A DNA stretch of 64,000 nt from Longilinea arvoryzae (GTDB lineage: Bacteria; Chloroflexota; Anaerolineae; Anaerolineales; Anaerolineaceae), in assembly GCF_001050235.1 (NCBI RefSeq), contig NZ_DF967972.1, positions 2,108,107-2,172,106 on the forward strand, written 5' to 3'. The position numbers were made by a program, and so were the translations under genes. Positions 1-8,076 of this stretch are shown one piece after another. How positions within the stretch are numbered: position 1 is the stretch's first letter; each line of letters opens with the position of its first letter. The notes beneath the pieces are model-generated. The model was given only the letters and a program-made list of their open reading frames with translations, was not told where the DNA came from and did not search any database.

Positions 1-677
1 AACAAGATATCCGGCGGCGCTTCTTCGATGATTTGGCCGCTATCCATCAGAATGGCCCGGTCGGCTGCGGCGCGGGCAAACCCCATCTCATGCGAGACGA
101 CGACCATGGTCATCCCTTCGCGTGCCAGATCCGTCATCACGTCCAGCACTTCCTGGATCATTTCGGGATCCAGAGCGCTGGTGGGTTCATCGAACAACAT
201 GATTTTGGGATCCATGGCCAGGGCGCGAGCGATGGCCACGCGCTGCTGCTGCCCGCCGGAAAGCTGGAGCGGGTAATAATCCGCCTTGTCCGGGATGCCG
301 ACCTTCTGCAGGAGCATGCGCGCCTTGTTTTCACTTTCGACTTTATCACGCTTGCGGACCACTCTTTGCGCCAGAAGAACGTTATCCAGCACTTTCAGGT
401 GCGGAAATAAGTTGAAGGATTGGAATACCATCCCGACTTCCGTTCGCACGGCATTGATGTTCTGAGCCGTGTCAAGCGGGATGCCATCCACAACGATCTT
501 GCCTTCGTCGAATTCTTCCAGGCGGTTGATACAGCGCAGCAGGGTGGATTTACCCGAACCAGAAGGACCGATGACGACCACGACCTGTCCCTTGAGAATG
601 TCCAGGTTGATGCCCTGCAGGGCATGGACCGATCCGAACCATTTATGAACGTTTTCGATATGAATGATCGGTTCCAT
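1..677 (-). CDS. Polar amino-acid ABC transporter ATPase (partial, cut by left edge)
   Basis: This is the cytoplasmic ATPase that powers uptake by the neighbouring permease and binding lipoprotein; the set resembles GlnHPQ. The start is the ATG at 677, preceded by AAAGGT that overlaps the last codons of the permease. The 225 visible codons hold Walker [10 protein letters not shown] (about residues 37-45), Q-loop VFQSFNLFP, signature LSGGQQQR, Walker [13 protein letters not shown] and the H-loop VVSHEMGFA, so only a short C-terminal tail is missing. It is the last gene of a minus-strand operon, 3 bases after the permease. Amino-acid substrate cannot be read from the sequence; glutamine, glutamate or arginine-type transporters share this pattern. 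Confidence 0.93.
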   Translation of the reverse strand, partial: MEPIIHIENVHKWFGSVHALQGINLDILKGQVVVVIGPSGSGKSTLLRCINRLEEFDEGKIVVDGIPLDTAQNINAVRTEVGMVFQSFNLFPHLKVLDNVLLAQRVVRKRDKVESENKARMLLQKVGIPDKADYYPLQLSGGQQQRVAIARALAMDPKIMLFDEPTSALDPEMIQEVLDVMTDLAREGMTMVVVSHEMGFARAAADRAILMDSGQIIEEAPPDIL

Positions 678-680
678 GGT

Positions 681-1508
681 TTACCTTTCGAATTTGGAGC
701 GCTTTTCGACCCAACTGACCAGTCGGGTGGCTAACAGGGTCATAATCAGGTAGATCAACGCCACCATCACCCAGGTTTCGATGATGATGAAGGTCGATGA
801 CATGAATTCACGACCCCGCCGGGTCAGGTCGGGGACGGCCACCGCGCTGACCAGAGCGGTATCCTTGAGCAGGGTGATGAATTCATTTCCCACCGGCGGC
901 AAAATTACACGCACGGCCTGCGGCAGGATGACGTATCGCATGGCCTGGAAATAAGTCATGCCCAGGCTACGGGCGGCTTCCATCTGGCCGCGTGAAATAC
1001 TCTGGATGCCGGCGCGGTAGACTTCACTCATGTAGGCCGCGTAACCGAAGGTCAGGCCAAAGATGGCCATGGTGGTGCCATCCGGCCGGAAATTGCTCAG
1101 CGCTGGATTATTCAGGGAAGCGCCCAATTCCTGGATGATGGCAGGAGAAGCGAAATACCAGAAAATGATCTGCACCATCATGGGAATGCCGCGAATCACT
1201 TCGACGTATACGGTGGCAATCCCGCGCAGGATCGTATTCTTGGAAAGGCGCGCCAGGCCGACCAGCAGGCCCAACACCAGAACCAAAACAAATGAAACCA
1301 GGGTAATCTTTACGGTGACCCAAATGCCGTCTTTTAGAAAAACCAAAATGCGGTTGTACGGATCCGGTTCTGCAAAATTCAGCACCAGGATCAAGGCTAC
1401 AACAACCGCGACCAATCCCCACCAGCGGTCAATGGATGGCTTTTTCTTCGTTCTATCCGTCATGGTGAGGGTTGCGGAAGAGGAATCGGGGATGGGAGAT
1501 GAGCTCAT
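681..1508 (-). CDS. Polar amino-acid ABC transporter permease
   Basis: Membrane subunit of the amino-acid importer, 275 residues. A hydrophilic N-terminus of about 28 residues precedes the first helix (WWGLVAVVVALILVLNFA). A large first outer loop leads to the HisM/GlnP-type transmembrane domain (about residues 70-265) with the EAA motif EAARSLGMTYFQA followed by VILPQAVR, which docks on the ATPase. The ATG at 1508 has GGAAGG just upstream; an internal Met at residue 16 is an alternative. It lies between the binding-protein gene, from which it is separated by a strong hairpin, and the ATPase gene. A single permease in the operon suggests a homodimer. Confidence 0.92.
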   Translation of the reverse strand: MSSSPIPDSSSATLTMTDRTKKKPSIDRWWGLVAVVVALILVLNFAEPDPYNRILVFLKDGIWVTVKITLVSFVLVLVLGLLVGLARLSKNTILRGIATVYVEVIRGIPMMVQIIFWYFASPAIIQELGASLNNPALSNFRPDGTTMAIFGLTFGYAAYMSEVYRAGIQSISRGQMEAARSLGMTYFQAMRYVILPQAVRVILPPVGNEFITLLKDTALVSAVAVPDLTRRGREFMSSTFIIIETWVMVALIYLIMTLLATRLVSWVEKRSKFER

Positions 1509-1567
1509 GAGCCTTCCTTGGAAAGACTTATGGATTTTCTTGGGGGAAGTCTTTTGAAAAGTACCTG

Positions 1568-1607
1568 AAAAAATGGAGTCTGCGGGGCCTGATCAGGCCT
1601 CGCAGAC
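1568..1607 (-). terminator. Intercistronic hairpin between binding protein and permease
   Basis: On the minus strand GTCTGCG-nGGCC-TGATCA-GGCCn-CGCAGAC forms a nearly perfect stem (1578-1607), followed by TCCATTTTTT. It has the form of a Rho-independent terminator placed inside an operon, as often seen after solute-binding genes that need more transcript than their permease. Confidence 0.75.
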
Positions 1608-1623
1608 GGATTGACAAAGGGTT

Positions 1624-2370
1624 TTACTGGGCAGCCAGGTACTTGTCTTCCAACTCTTTGATCTTGCCATCATCCTTGAGGGCTTTGAGGGCCGCGTTGA
1701 TTTTGTCGACGAGTTCGGGTTTGCTCTTGCACACGGCGATACCGTAGGATTCATCGGTGAAAACGTCACCGGTGGTCATCAATTTATCGGGGTTCTTGGC
1801 GATGAAACCCAAAGCGGTCGGGTAATCGACGATGACGGCATCGATCTGGGCATTTTGCAGGTCAAGGAAGGCCAGATCGTAGGAATCGTACGGTTTGAAG
1901 GTGACGTTCGGGATTTTCTCGGCTTCGACGGCGCCGGTGGTACCCAGTTGAGCGGCAACGGTCTTCCCATTCAGGTCAGCATAGGACTTGATGGCTGTTT
2001 CGTCCTTGCGAACCACGACGATTTGCCCCGCATTGATGTACGGGTCAGAGAAGAGCATGTTCTGCTTGCGCTCATCGGTGATGGTAATGGCAGCGATGGC
2101 GATATCGAACTGGCACTGGCTGATGCCGGCGGTGACTGAATCGAAGGGCGTATTTTCGATCGAGATTTCAAGACCGGCCTTATCGGCAACCAGACGGATC
2201 AGTTCGACATCGAACCCGGTGATCTGCTGGGTCTTTTCATCGACGTATTCGAACGGCGGAAAAGTGGCGTCGGTTGCGACGGTGACCTTGGTCTTTGGCG
2301 TGCCGCAAGCGGAAAGCAGCGTGGCCAGGATAACAAGAACAGAAAGGACGAATAGAGTTGTGCGTTTCAC
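1624..2370 (-). CDS. Amino-acid ABC transporter solute-binding lipoprotein (family 3)
   Basis: Captures the amino acid outside the membrane and hands it to the permease. The chosen start is GTG at 2370, six bases after a GGAGG box; it gives 248 residues beginning VKRTTLF, a hydrophobic stretch and the lipobox LLSACG, whereas an upstream extension of 33 codons would bury the signal peptide. The mature part has the SBP_bac_3 pattern: ATDATFPPFEY, GFDVELIRLVADKAG, FDIAIAAITITDERK, and the D-x-x-T/A-L-G ending VIVDYPTALGF. First gene of the operon; it is followed by an intercistronic hairpin. Confidence 0.94.
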   Translation of the reverse strand: MKRTTLFVLSVLVILATLLSACGTPKTKVTVATDATFPPFEYVDEKTQQITGFDVELIRLVADKAGLEISIENTPFDSVTAGISQCQFDIAIAAITITDERKQNMLFSDPYINAGQIVVVRKDETAIKSYADLNGKTVAAQLGTTGAVEAEKIPNVTFKPYDSYDLAFLDLQNAQIDAVIVDYPTALGFIAKNPDKLMTTGDVFTDESYGIAVCKSKPELVDKINAALKALKDDGKIKELEDKYLAAQ

Positions 2371-2473
2371 TTCTTTCCTCCAATGTGGAACAGAAATATT
2401 GAGTTGGAACAGGACGGAAATCGAAAAGGTGAAGCAGAGATAAGCGTGTATCCTGCAAAGAGCGAACAAAATG

Positions 2474-2504
2474 ATTATAGCATGACCTTGAGATTGACTG
2501 TAAA
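2474..2504 (-). promoter_or_regulatory. Putative promoter of the amino-acid ABC operon
   Basis: Reading the minus strand, TATAAT lies at 2479-2474 and TTTACA at 2504-2499, with a 19-base spacer that is longer than ideal. It would give a leader of roughly 100 bases before the GTG at 2370. Confidence 0.45.
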
Positions 2505-2529
2505 TTAAGGCCAGCTTTCAAGGCTGTAA

Positions 2530-2558
2530 TTCATTATTTTTCACGATATCGGTATAAT
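2530..2558 (+). promoter_or_regulatory. Promoter placed for leaderless transcription
   Basis: A perfect TATAAT at 2553-2558 ends six bases before the ATG at 2565, with a weak -35 (TTCATT, 2530-2535). Transcription would begin at or next to the start codon, leaving no room for a ribosome-binding site. Confidence 0.6.
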
Positions 2559-2564
2559 GATCCT

Positions 2565-3575
2565 ATGCGCGTTGATGGAAATTCGTCAGCCCTGAGCATG
2601 CAGTCTGTTCGAAAAAAATTATTCCCAGGCCTGATTTTGGGCGTACTGGTATTGGTTGGATTGGCGCTGTTGGGCGATCTGCGCCAGGTGCAGAAAAGCA
2701 TTCTGACCTTCGACTGGCGGCTGTATCCGCTGGCTTTGCTGTTTACGCTTGGAAATTACACGCTGCGCTTCATCAAGTGGCATTTTTATCTGGGGCAAAT
2801 TGGAATCCGGAAATTCTCTCCGGCAGAGAGCCTGCGATTGTTCGTGGCGGGCTTCCCGCTGGCCGTGACGCCCGGCAAGGTGGGTGAGGTTCTCAAAGGC
2901 GTCTGGCTGAACCAGAAGACGGGCGTGCCCGTCGGGCGTGCGATTTCAGTGGTGGTGGCCGAACGCATCAGCGATGGAATGGCGGTATTGATGCTCTCGG
3001 TGGCCGGCATCCTGGCTTACCCACGCTACTGGCCGGCCTTTGCGCTCATCCTGGCCCTGCTGCTGAGCGTGATCGTGATCTCCCAGATCCGCCCCGCGGC
3101 GCTGGCCGTTCTGGGCTGGATTGAACGACTTCCGCTGGCCAACCGCGCCGCGCACGGCCTGCGTGAATTTTACGAGGGCAGCTACACGCTCTTTCGCCCA
3201 GGGCCGACCCTGCTGGCGGTCGGACTGGGAACCATCTCCTGGTTGGGTGAGGGCATTGGTTTCTATTTGATTTTGCTGGGGCTGGGCCTGCCGCAAAGCC
3301 TGCAATTGGCGGCCACGGCCGTTTTCATCCTGGCGTTTGCAACCGTCATCGGCGCCGTTTCGGCGCTTCCGGGTGGCTTGGGCGCTTCGGAGGCTTCCAT
3401 CGCCGGCATGCTGACCCTGTTGCTGGGCCTGGAACCGGCGACGGCGACCACGGCCACTTTGCTGATCCGTCTGGCGACGCTGTGGTTTGGGGTTGGGCTG
3501 GGCATTTTGACCTGGATTTTCTCACCGGATCTGTTGGGTTTACGAGAGATGCATGGAACCCTTGTGGAGAGTTGA
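2565..3575 (+). CDS. Flippase-like membrane protein, lysylphosphatidylglycerol synthase TM family
   Basis: A 336-residue polytopic protein of the LPG_synthase_TM/UPF0104 (AglD-like) family; members flip or translocate charged lipids, or have unknown roles. About eight hydrophobic segments are visible, with the family's N-terminal signature of a helix, then LRFIKWHFYL, then FPLAVTPGKVGEVLKG (about residues 103-118) and VVAERISDG, and a later GGLGASEAS motif (about residues 267-275). There is no soluble lysyltransferase domain, so it is not a full MprF. No Shine-Dalgarno sequence precedes the ATG, which sits right after a TATAAT box. It overlaps the next gene by 23 bases. Confidence 0.85.
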   Translation: MRVDGNSSALSMQSVRKKLFPGLILGVLVLVGLALLGDLRQVQKSILTFDWRLYPLALLFTLGNYTLRFIKWHFYLGQIGIRKFSPAESLRLFVAGFPLAVTPGKVGEVLKGVWLNQKTGVPVGRAISVVVAERISDGMAVLMLSVAGILAYPRYWPAFALILALLLSVIVISQIRPAALAVLGWIERLPLANRAAHGLREFYEGSYTLFRPGPTLLAVGLGTISWLGEGIGFYLILLGLGLPQSLQLAATAVFILAFATVIGAVSALPGGLGASEASIAGMLTLLLGLEPATATTATLLIRLATLWFGVGLGILTWIFSPDLLGLREMHGTLVES

Positions 3576-4212
3576 TTTCCACTGCCACACGGATGCTTCC
3601 AGAGACAGCCTGGTGAATCCGGAGGCGCTGATTGCGCGGGCCAGGCAGCGCGGGATCGATCGATTGGTGATCACCGATCACAACCGCATCGATAACGCCC
3701 TGCGCGTGCAGGTATTGGCGCCAGACCGGGTGGTGGTGGGTGAGGAGATCAAGACCACGCGCGGCGAACTGCTGGCGGTTTTCGTCCGCGAATGGGTACC
3801 GCCCAACCTGCCGCCGGATGAGGCGCTTGCGCGCCTGCGCGAGCAGGGTGCATTCATCAGCGTCTCGCATCCCTTCGATTTGCAGCGCTATGGCTGGCAA
3901 CTGCCGGATTTGCTGGCGATTGCGCCGCTGGTGGACGCCATCGAGGTGTTCAACGCGCGCTGCTTGGACGCGCGGATGAACCTCGACGCAGCTGAATTCG
4001 CCCGCCAGCATAACCTGGCCGGCACGGTTGGGTCGGATGCACACACGCTGGGCGAGATCGGCCAGGCGGCGCTGCTGGTGGAGCCGTTTTCAAGCCCGGA
4101 GGAACTGCGCCAGGTGATCGGACGCGGGCAGGTGCAGGGCAGGCTCTCATCGCCGTTGGTGCATCTGGCCTCGACGTATGCCAGGTGGCGGAAACAATTT
4201 CGCAAGGGTTGA
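3553..4212 (+). CDS. PHP-domain metal-dependent phosphoesterase
   Basis: A 219-residue single-domain PHP protein, cytoplasmic, probably hydrolysing a phosphoester with a trinuclear metal site. The metal motifs are in order: VDFHCHTDAS (about residues 8-17), ITDHNRID (about 40-47), a Glu in GEEIKT (about 64), SHPFD (about 106) and VGSDAHTLGEIG near residue 155. It starts inside the 3' end of the flippase-like gene, so the pair is probably translationally coupled. The substrate is unknown; related small PHP proteins include nucleoside 3',5'-bisphosphatases, but nothing here decides that. Confidence 0.88.
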   Translation: MEPLWRVDFHCHTDASRDSLVNPEALIARARQRGIDRLVITDHNRIDNALRVQVLAPDRVVVGEEIKTTRGELLAVFVREWVPPNLPPDEALARLREQGAFISVSHPFDLQRYGWQLPDLLAIAPLVDAIEVFNARCLDARMNLDAAEFARQHNLAGTVGSDAHTLGEIGQAALLVEPFSSPEELRQVIGRGQVQGRLSSPLVHLASTYARWRKQFRKG

Positions 4213-4234
4213 GAGCTGATCGAGTTGCAAACAC

Positions 4235-4263
4235 TTCACAGCCAAATCGGAACGGAGTAAAAT
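4235..4263 (+). promoter_or_regulatory. Promoter of tRNA-Leu
   Basis: TTCACA (4235-4240), a 17-base spacer and TAAAAT (4258-4263) end ten bases before the mature tRNA 5' end. Confidence 0.7.
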
Positions 4264-4273
4264 AAAACTCGTC

Positions 4274-4357
4274 GGGGCGATGGCGGAATCGGCAGACGCA
4301 ACGGACTTAAAATCCGTCGATGGAGACATCGTGAGGGTTCGACCCCCTCTCGCCCCA
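4274..4357 (+). tRNA. tRNA-Leu (anticodon UAA)
   Basis: The 84-base cloverleaf has acceptor strands GGGGCGA/TCGCCCC, discriminator A, anticodon stem ACGGA/TCCGT with loop CTTAAAA giving anticodon TAA, a long variable arm (class II, GATGGAGACATC) and the T-arm GAGGGTTCGACCCCCTC. The 3' CCA is not encoded. Confidence 0.96.
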
Positions 4358-4388
4358 CAAGAAAATAGGTATCCCTAGATTGGGGGCA

Positions 4389-4406
4389 GGCCCCCTCTCG
4401 CCTCAC
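4389..4406 (+). repeat. Partial copy of the tRNA-Leu 3' end
   Basis: The stretch GGCCCCCTCTCGCCTCAC matches the tRNA 3' end at 4341-4358 in 16 of 18 positions, 48 bases downstream of it. Confidence 0.6.
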
Positions 4407-4411
4407 TGGAA

Positions 4412-4439
4412 GGCACCTTGTTATTCAGGGTGCTTTTTT
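4412..4439 (+). terminator. Rho-independent terminator after tRNA-Leu
   Basis: GCACC, an 11-base loop, GGTGC and a run of six T end the tRNA transcript before the fhs promoter. Confidence 0.75.
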
Positions 4440-4466
4440 GTTATTTTCTCTACAAATACGAAAGAT

Positions 4467-4495
4467 TTGACATTCTTAATCATTTTGGCTTTTAT
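4467..4495 (+). promoter_or_regulatory. Promoter of fhs
   Basis: A consensus TTGACA at 4467-4472 is followed after 17 bases by TTTTAT (4490-4495). The leader to the ATG at 4580 would be about 78 bases and contains AAGGAG at 4567-4572; I see no recognisable riboswitch in it. Confidence 0.6.
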
Positions 4496-4579
4496 TTTCG
4501 ACTTGCCAAGATCAGTTGTCTGACAGATAATAGTAAGGTCGGTCATTTTTCGACTACAACCTAGAAAAGGAGAAGAAAG

Positions 4580-6496
4580 ATGTGTGCTTTGAAACGGCGC
4601 CCATTTACGGCAACCCCGCTAAAGTTGCGCAAGCCGGTTCCATCCGATATCGATATAGCCCAGGAATCAGACCTGAAACCGATTTCACAGATCGCCGAGG
4701 AATTGGGCCTTCTCCCGGAAGAAGTCGAATTTTATGGGCCCTATAAGGCCAAAGTCAAATTAGAGGTTTTGAACCGTTTACAGGATGCCCCCAGCGGTAA
4801 ATATATCGACGTCACGGCCATCACTCCCACACCCCTGGGTGAAGGCAAGACGACTACCACCGTGGGCCTCAGCCAGGCGCTGGGCGCGTTGTTGAATTAC
4901 CGCGTCATGACCTGCATCCGCCAGCCCAGCCAGGGCCCGACCTTTGGCATCAAGGGCGGTGCAGCCGGCGGCGGCTACAGCCAGGTGATCCCAATGGAAG
5001 AATTCAACCTGCACCTGACCGGCGACATCCACGCCATCACCGCGGCCAACAACCTGGCGGCGGCAGCGATCGATGCGCGCATCCTGCACGAATCCGATGC
5101 CACCGACGAGCAGCTCTTCAACCGCCTGATCCCGGCCGGCAAGGACGGCAAACGCCATTTCTCGCGCCTGATGCTGGAACGGGTGCGCAAGCTGGGTTAC
5201 GCCACCGACAATCCGGATGACCTGACCCCCGAGCAGCGCCGCAAGCTGTGCCGCCTGGATATCGATCCCGACACAATCACCTGGCGGCGCGTAATCGACA
5301 CCAGCGACCGCTTCCTGCGCGGCATTACCGTCGGCCAGGGTGAAGAAGAAAAAGGCCTCGAACGCAAGACCGGCTTCGACATCACCGTGGCGAGTGAAAT
5401 CATGGCCGTTCTGGCCCTGACCACCAGCCTGAAAGATATGCGCGACCGCTTCGGACGCATTGTGGTTGCCCTGAGCAAGGGCGGCGAAGCCATCACGTGC
5501 AGCGACCTGGGCGTCTCTGGCGCGATGACCGTTTTAATGCGCGACGCGATCAAGCCAAACCTGATGCAGACCCTGGAAGGCACGCCGGTATTCGTTCACG
5601 CCGGCCCGTTTGCCAACATCGCCCACGGAAACAGCTCCATTCTGGCCGATCAGATCGCGCTCAAGCTGGCCGATTACGTTGTGACGGAATCTGGCTTCGG
5701 CGCCGATATGGGCATGGAGAAGTTCTTCGACATCAAGTGCCGCGCCTCCGGGTTGATCCCCAATGTGGTGGTGCTGGTGGCGACCGTGCGCGCATTGAAG
5801 ATGCACGGCGGCGGCCCCAAGGTGGTCGCCGGCAAGCCGTTGGACAAGGCTTACACCGAGGAAAATCTGGACCTGCTGCGCGCGGGTATCCCGAATATGC
5901 TGCACCATATCAAGCTGGCGCGCAAGTACGGCATCCCGGTCGTGGTGGCGGTCAACCGCTTCGCAACCGATACGCCGGCCGAGCTGGAACTGGTGCGCAA
6001 GGCTGCCGTTGAAGAAGGCGGCGCGTTTGCAGCCGCCGTTTGCGAGCACTGGGAGAAGGGCGGCGAAGGCGCCCTGGAACTGGCCAAGGCCGTGGTCGAT
6101 GCCGCCAACCAGCCCAGCAAATTCCAATTCCTGTATCCATTGGATAAATCCATCAAGGAAAAGATCGAAACCATCGCGCGCGAAGTCTACGGCGCGGACG
6201 GCGTGGATTATTCCCCTGAGGCCGAAGAACGCATCGCCGAATACACCCGCCTGGGTTTCGACAAGTTGCCGGTGTGCATGGCCAAGACGCACCTGAGTCT
6301 GAGCCACGACCCGAACCTGAAGGGCGTCCCCAAGGGCTTCCGCATCCCCGTACGCGATATCCGCGCTTCGGTGGGCGCCGGATTCGTCTACCCGATTCTG
6401 GGCAAGATGAGCACCATGCCGGGCCTGCCAACCCGCCCGGCGTTCTACGACGTGGATATCGACCTGGAAACGGGCCGCGTGGTCGGTCTGTTCTAG
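4580..6496 (+). CDS. fhs: Formate--tetrahydrofolate ligase, long eukaryote-type form
   Basis: Makes 10-formyl-THF from formate, THF and ATP in the cytoplasm, feeding purine synthesis and, after reduction, the methyl branch used by MetH. At 638 residues it is about 80 longer than most bacterial Fhs. The P-loop [13 protein letters not shown] lies near residues 83-94; other family landmarks are [27 protein letters not shown]-like [41 protein letters not shown] and the C-terminal [12 protein letters not shown]. Extra length comes from an N-terminal extension and a segment near residues 185-235 (including [13 protein letters not shown]) that matches the synthetase domain of eukaryotic C1-THF synthase. 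AAGGAG seven bases before the ATG supports the start. Confidence 0.97.
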   Translation: MCALKRRPFTATPLKLRKPVPSDIDIAQESDLKPISQIAEELGLLPEEVEFYGPYKAKVKLEVLNRLQDAPSGKYIDVTAITPTPLGEGKTTTTVGLSQALGALLNYRVMTCIRQPSQGPTFGIKGGAAGGGYSQVIPMEEFNLHLTGDIHAITAANNLAAAAIDARILHESDATDEQLFNRLIPAGKDGKRHFSRLMLERVRKLGYATDNPDDLTPEQRRKLCRLDIDPDTITWRRVIDTSDRFLRGITVGQGEEEKGLERKTGFDITVASEIMAVLALTTSLKDMRDRFGRIVVALSKGGEAITCSDLGVSGAMTVLMRDAIKPNLMQTLEGTPVFVHAGPFANIAHGNSSILADQIALKLADYVVTESGFGADMGMEKFFDIKCRASGLIPNVVVLVATVRALKMHGGGPKVVAGKPLDKAYTEENLDLLRAGIPNMLHHIKLARKYGIPVVVAVNRFATDTPAELELVRKAAVEEGGAFAAAVCEHWEKGGEGALELAKAVVDAANQPSKFQFLYPLDKSIKEKIETIAREVYGADGVDYSPEAEERIAEYTRLGFDKLPVCMAKTHLSLSHDPNLKGVPKGFRIPVRDIRASVGAGFVYPILGKMSTMPGLPTRPAFYDVDIDLETGRVVGLF

Positions 6497-6513
6497 TTTT
6501 CGAATCGCTGGTC

Positions 6514-6550
6514 AAAAAGGGCTGCCCGGAATTTTCGAGCAGCCTTTTTT
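6514..6550. terminator. Bidirectional terminator between convergent genes
   Basis: AAAAAGG-GCTGC ... GCAGCC-TTTTTT (stem 6520-6525 with 6539-6544) has T-runs on both strands, serving fhs and the convergent gene that ends at 6554. Confidence 0.85.
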
Positions 6551-6553
6551 CGT

Positions 6554-7897
6554 TTACAGCTTCCAGTTCGAAAGATATCCTCTTGAACGGAAGGAGGAAT
6601 AGAAGCTTTTTAACCTGCTCAGGAGATCGATCGAAACCGGCGCAATCAGATAGAACCATATCACCCCAAACAGGATCAGGCTTAGCCGGTCGTTCAGGCT
6701 GAGAGTGGCGTGGGTGATCCAGGGACGGATGAGCGGGCTGAATTCCGGCACGTACCAGCACAAAGACTCGAGCGCATAGTTATTGGCGGTGCAGGTTTCG
6801 AGCATTTTTTGTTGAAAAACCACCCCGTCGACGCCCACCCAGAGCGACCCGCTGATCAGGATCAGCAGAACCAAAATCATGGGGAGGGATTTGTTTTCGG
6901 AATGAAACAGCTTCGCCAACATCCAGGAGGCCGGCACGCTGGCGAACAGGAAAAAGCGCGGACCCCAAAACCAGCCTCCATACCAGGCCCACCACGGAGC
7001 GTACGCCAGAATCAATCCCAGGACGATCAACAGCCACAGGGTCAGCAACCTGCGTTCGCTCGGATTGGAGATGGATTTCAGCGCCCAGACTACCAGCAAT
7101 AACCCCGGGCAGAAGAGGAAGATGCCCTTGCCGAAGGAAAACAGGATCGACAGGATGCCCAATCCGAACGGATAACTGTAGCCGGTCCTCCCCGAGTAGG
7201 GCAGGACCGTTTGATAGCCGTGGTCCTGGGCCAGGTAGGTTTGAAAACCGGCCAGGAGGCTGCCCGTTCGCAAAAATGATTCCCCGACCATCAGAACCAG
7301 GCAAATCGGGATCAGGGAAAGATAACGCAATTGCCTGGATTCCCAGGTGAGATAGCCGACGACGAGCGCGAAGGGGATCATCAGCGCCGGCGTATTCAAC
7401 ACCGCCAGGATCAGGAAGATCCAGCCCGGTCTGGATCGGCCGGTCACGATCCCGGCCGTGCCCAGGGTCATGAAAACGGCGCTGAATACCTCGCCGTAGT
7501 AGGACGTGAGGTGATTGGGGATCATGGAGCCAAAGGACAGGAGCAGGCCGAATGTCAGCAGGAATTTACGGTCGTAACGGTCCTTCAACCAGCGGTACAG
7601 AATCACCAGACCGGCGGCAAATAATAGAAAATTGTAGCGTTCGATCACCGCGACCGGATTCGAAAAGAGAGCCGAAATCCACCATAGGGGAATGGAGAAC
7701 AGTGGCCCAATCATGGAATAACGCATGGGATCGATGCGCAGGTCATGGACCAGGGAATCCATGAATTGAAAACGGATCGATCCGTCGCCCCAGATCGAAT
7801 AGGGCAGGAGAAAAAAGGCAGCCAGCCCGCCCGCGAGCAGTAAAAACAAGCCCAGATAGGGATATAGGTTTGCGATGTTTTTTCGGGTCTGTTTCAT
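6554..7897 (-). CDS. Polytopic membrane protein, GT-C glycosyltransferase-like
   Basis: A 447-residue integral membrane protein with about ten to twelve hydrophobic helices. The order is like that of GT-C enzymes that move sugars from polyprenyl phosphate: an early outer loop with acidic SIWGDGSIRF (about residues 34-43), and late in the protein WWAWYGGWFWGPRFF, a motif seen in uncharacterised GT-C-like proteins. Acceptor and sugar are unknown, and a non-enzymatic role cannot be excluded. It is a single gene, convergent with fhs, whose ATG follows a promoter by eight bases with no visible ribosome-binding site. A second protein of this general type lies at 18986-20320. Confidence 0.7.
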   Translation of the reverse strand: MKQTRKNIANLYPYLGLFLLLAGGLAAFFLLPYSIWGDGSIRFQFMDSLVHDLRIDPMRYSMIGPLFSIPLWWISALFSNPVAVIERYNFLLFAAGLVILYRWLKDRYDRKFLLTFGLLLSFGSMIPNHLTSYYGEVFSAVFMTLGTAGIVTGRSRPGWIFLILAVLNTPALMIPFALVVGYLTWESRQLRYLSLIPICLVLMVGESFLRTGSLLAGFQTYLAQDHGYQTVLPYSGRTGYSYPFGLGILSILFSFGKGIFLFCPGLLLVVWALKSISNPSERRLLTLWLLIVLGLILAYAPWWAWYGGWFWGPRFFLFASVPASWMLAKLFHSENKSLPMILVLLILISGSLWVGVDGVVFQQKMLETCTANNYALESLCWYVPEFSPLIRPWITHATLSLNDRLSLILFGVIWFYLIAPVSIDLLSRLKSFYSSFRSRGYLSNWKL

Positions 7898-7905
7898 GGG
7901 AACTA

Positions 7906-7934
7906 ATTGTAGATGACATCCCCGGAAATAACAA
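7906..7934 (-). promoter_or_regulatory. Promoter placed for near-leaderless transcription
   Basis: On the minus strand TTGTTA (7934-7929), a 17-base spacer and TACAAT (7911-7906) are followed by only eight bases before the ATG at 7897. Confidence 0.65.
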
Positions 7935-8005
7935 ACCCGGCCGTGATCCGAGTCTGGACCGGCTTGCTATATATTGAGTAAATCCAGTAAAAATCTCAAA
8001 TTTAA

Positions 8006-8036
8006 TTGACAAAATAGCTCTAAAATATCGTATAAT
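8006..8036 (+). promoter_or_regulatory. Promoter of the XRE-cupin regulator
   Basis: TTGACA at 8006-8011 and TATAAT at 8031-8036, both consensus, are 19 bases apart. A leader of about 35 bases with AGGAG (8067-8071) precedes the ATG at 8077. Confidence 0.7.
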
Positions 8037-8076
8037 ATTTCTTGATTATTGTTGGTAGCGATCGATAGGAGTAGCG

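Noticed and set aside
4274-4406. Integrated element at tRNA-Leu
   Set aside because: The two repeat copies are only 30 bases apart and no integrase or phage gene is near.
4496-4579. Tetrahydrofolate riboswitch before fhs
   Set aside because: The leader is about 78 bases and lacks the conserved core and pairing of the THF aptamers.
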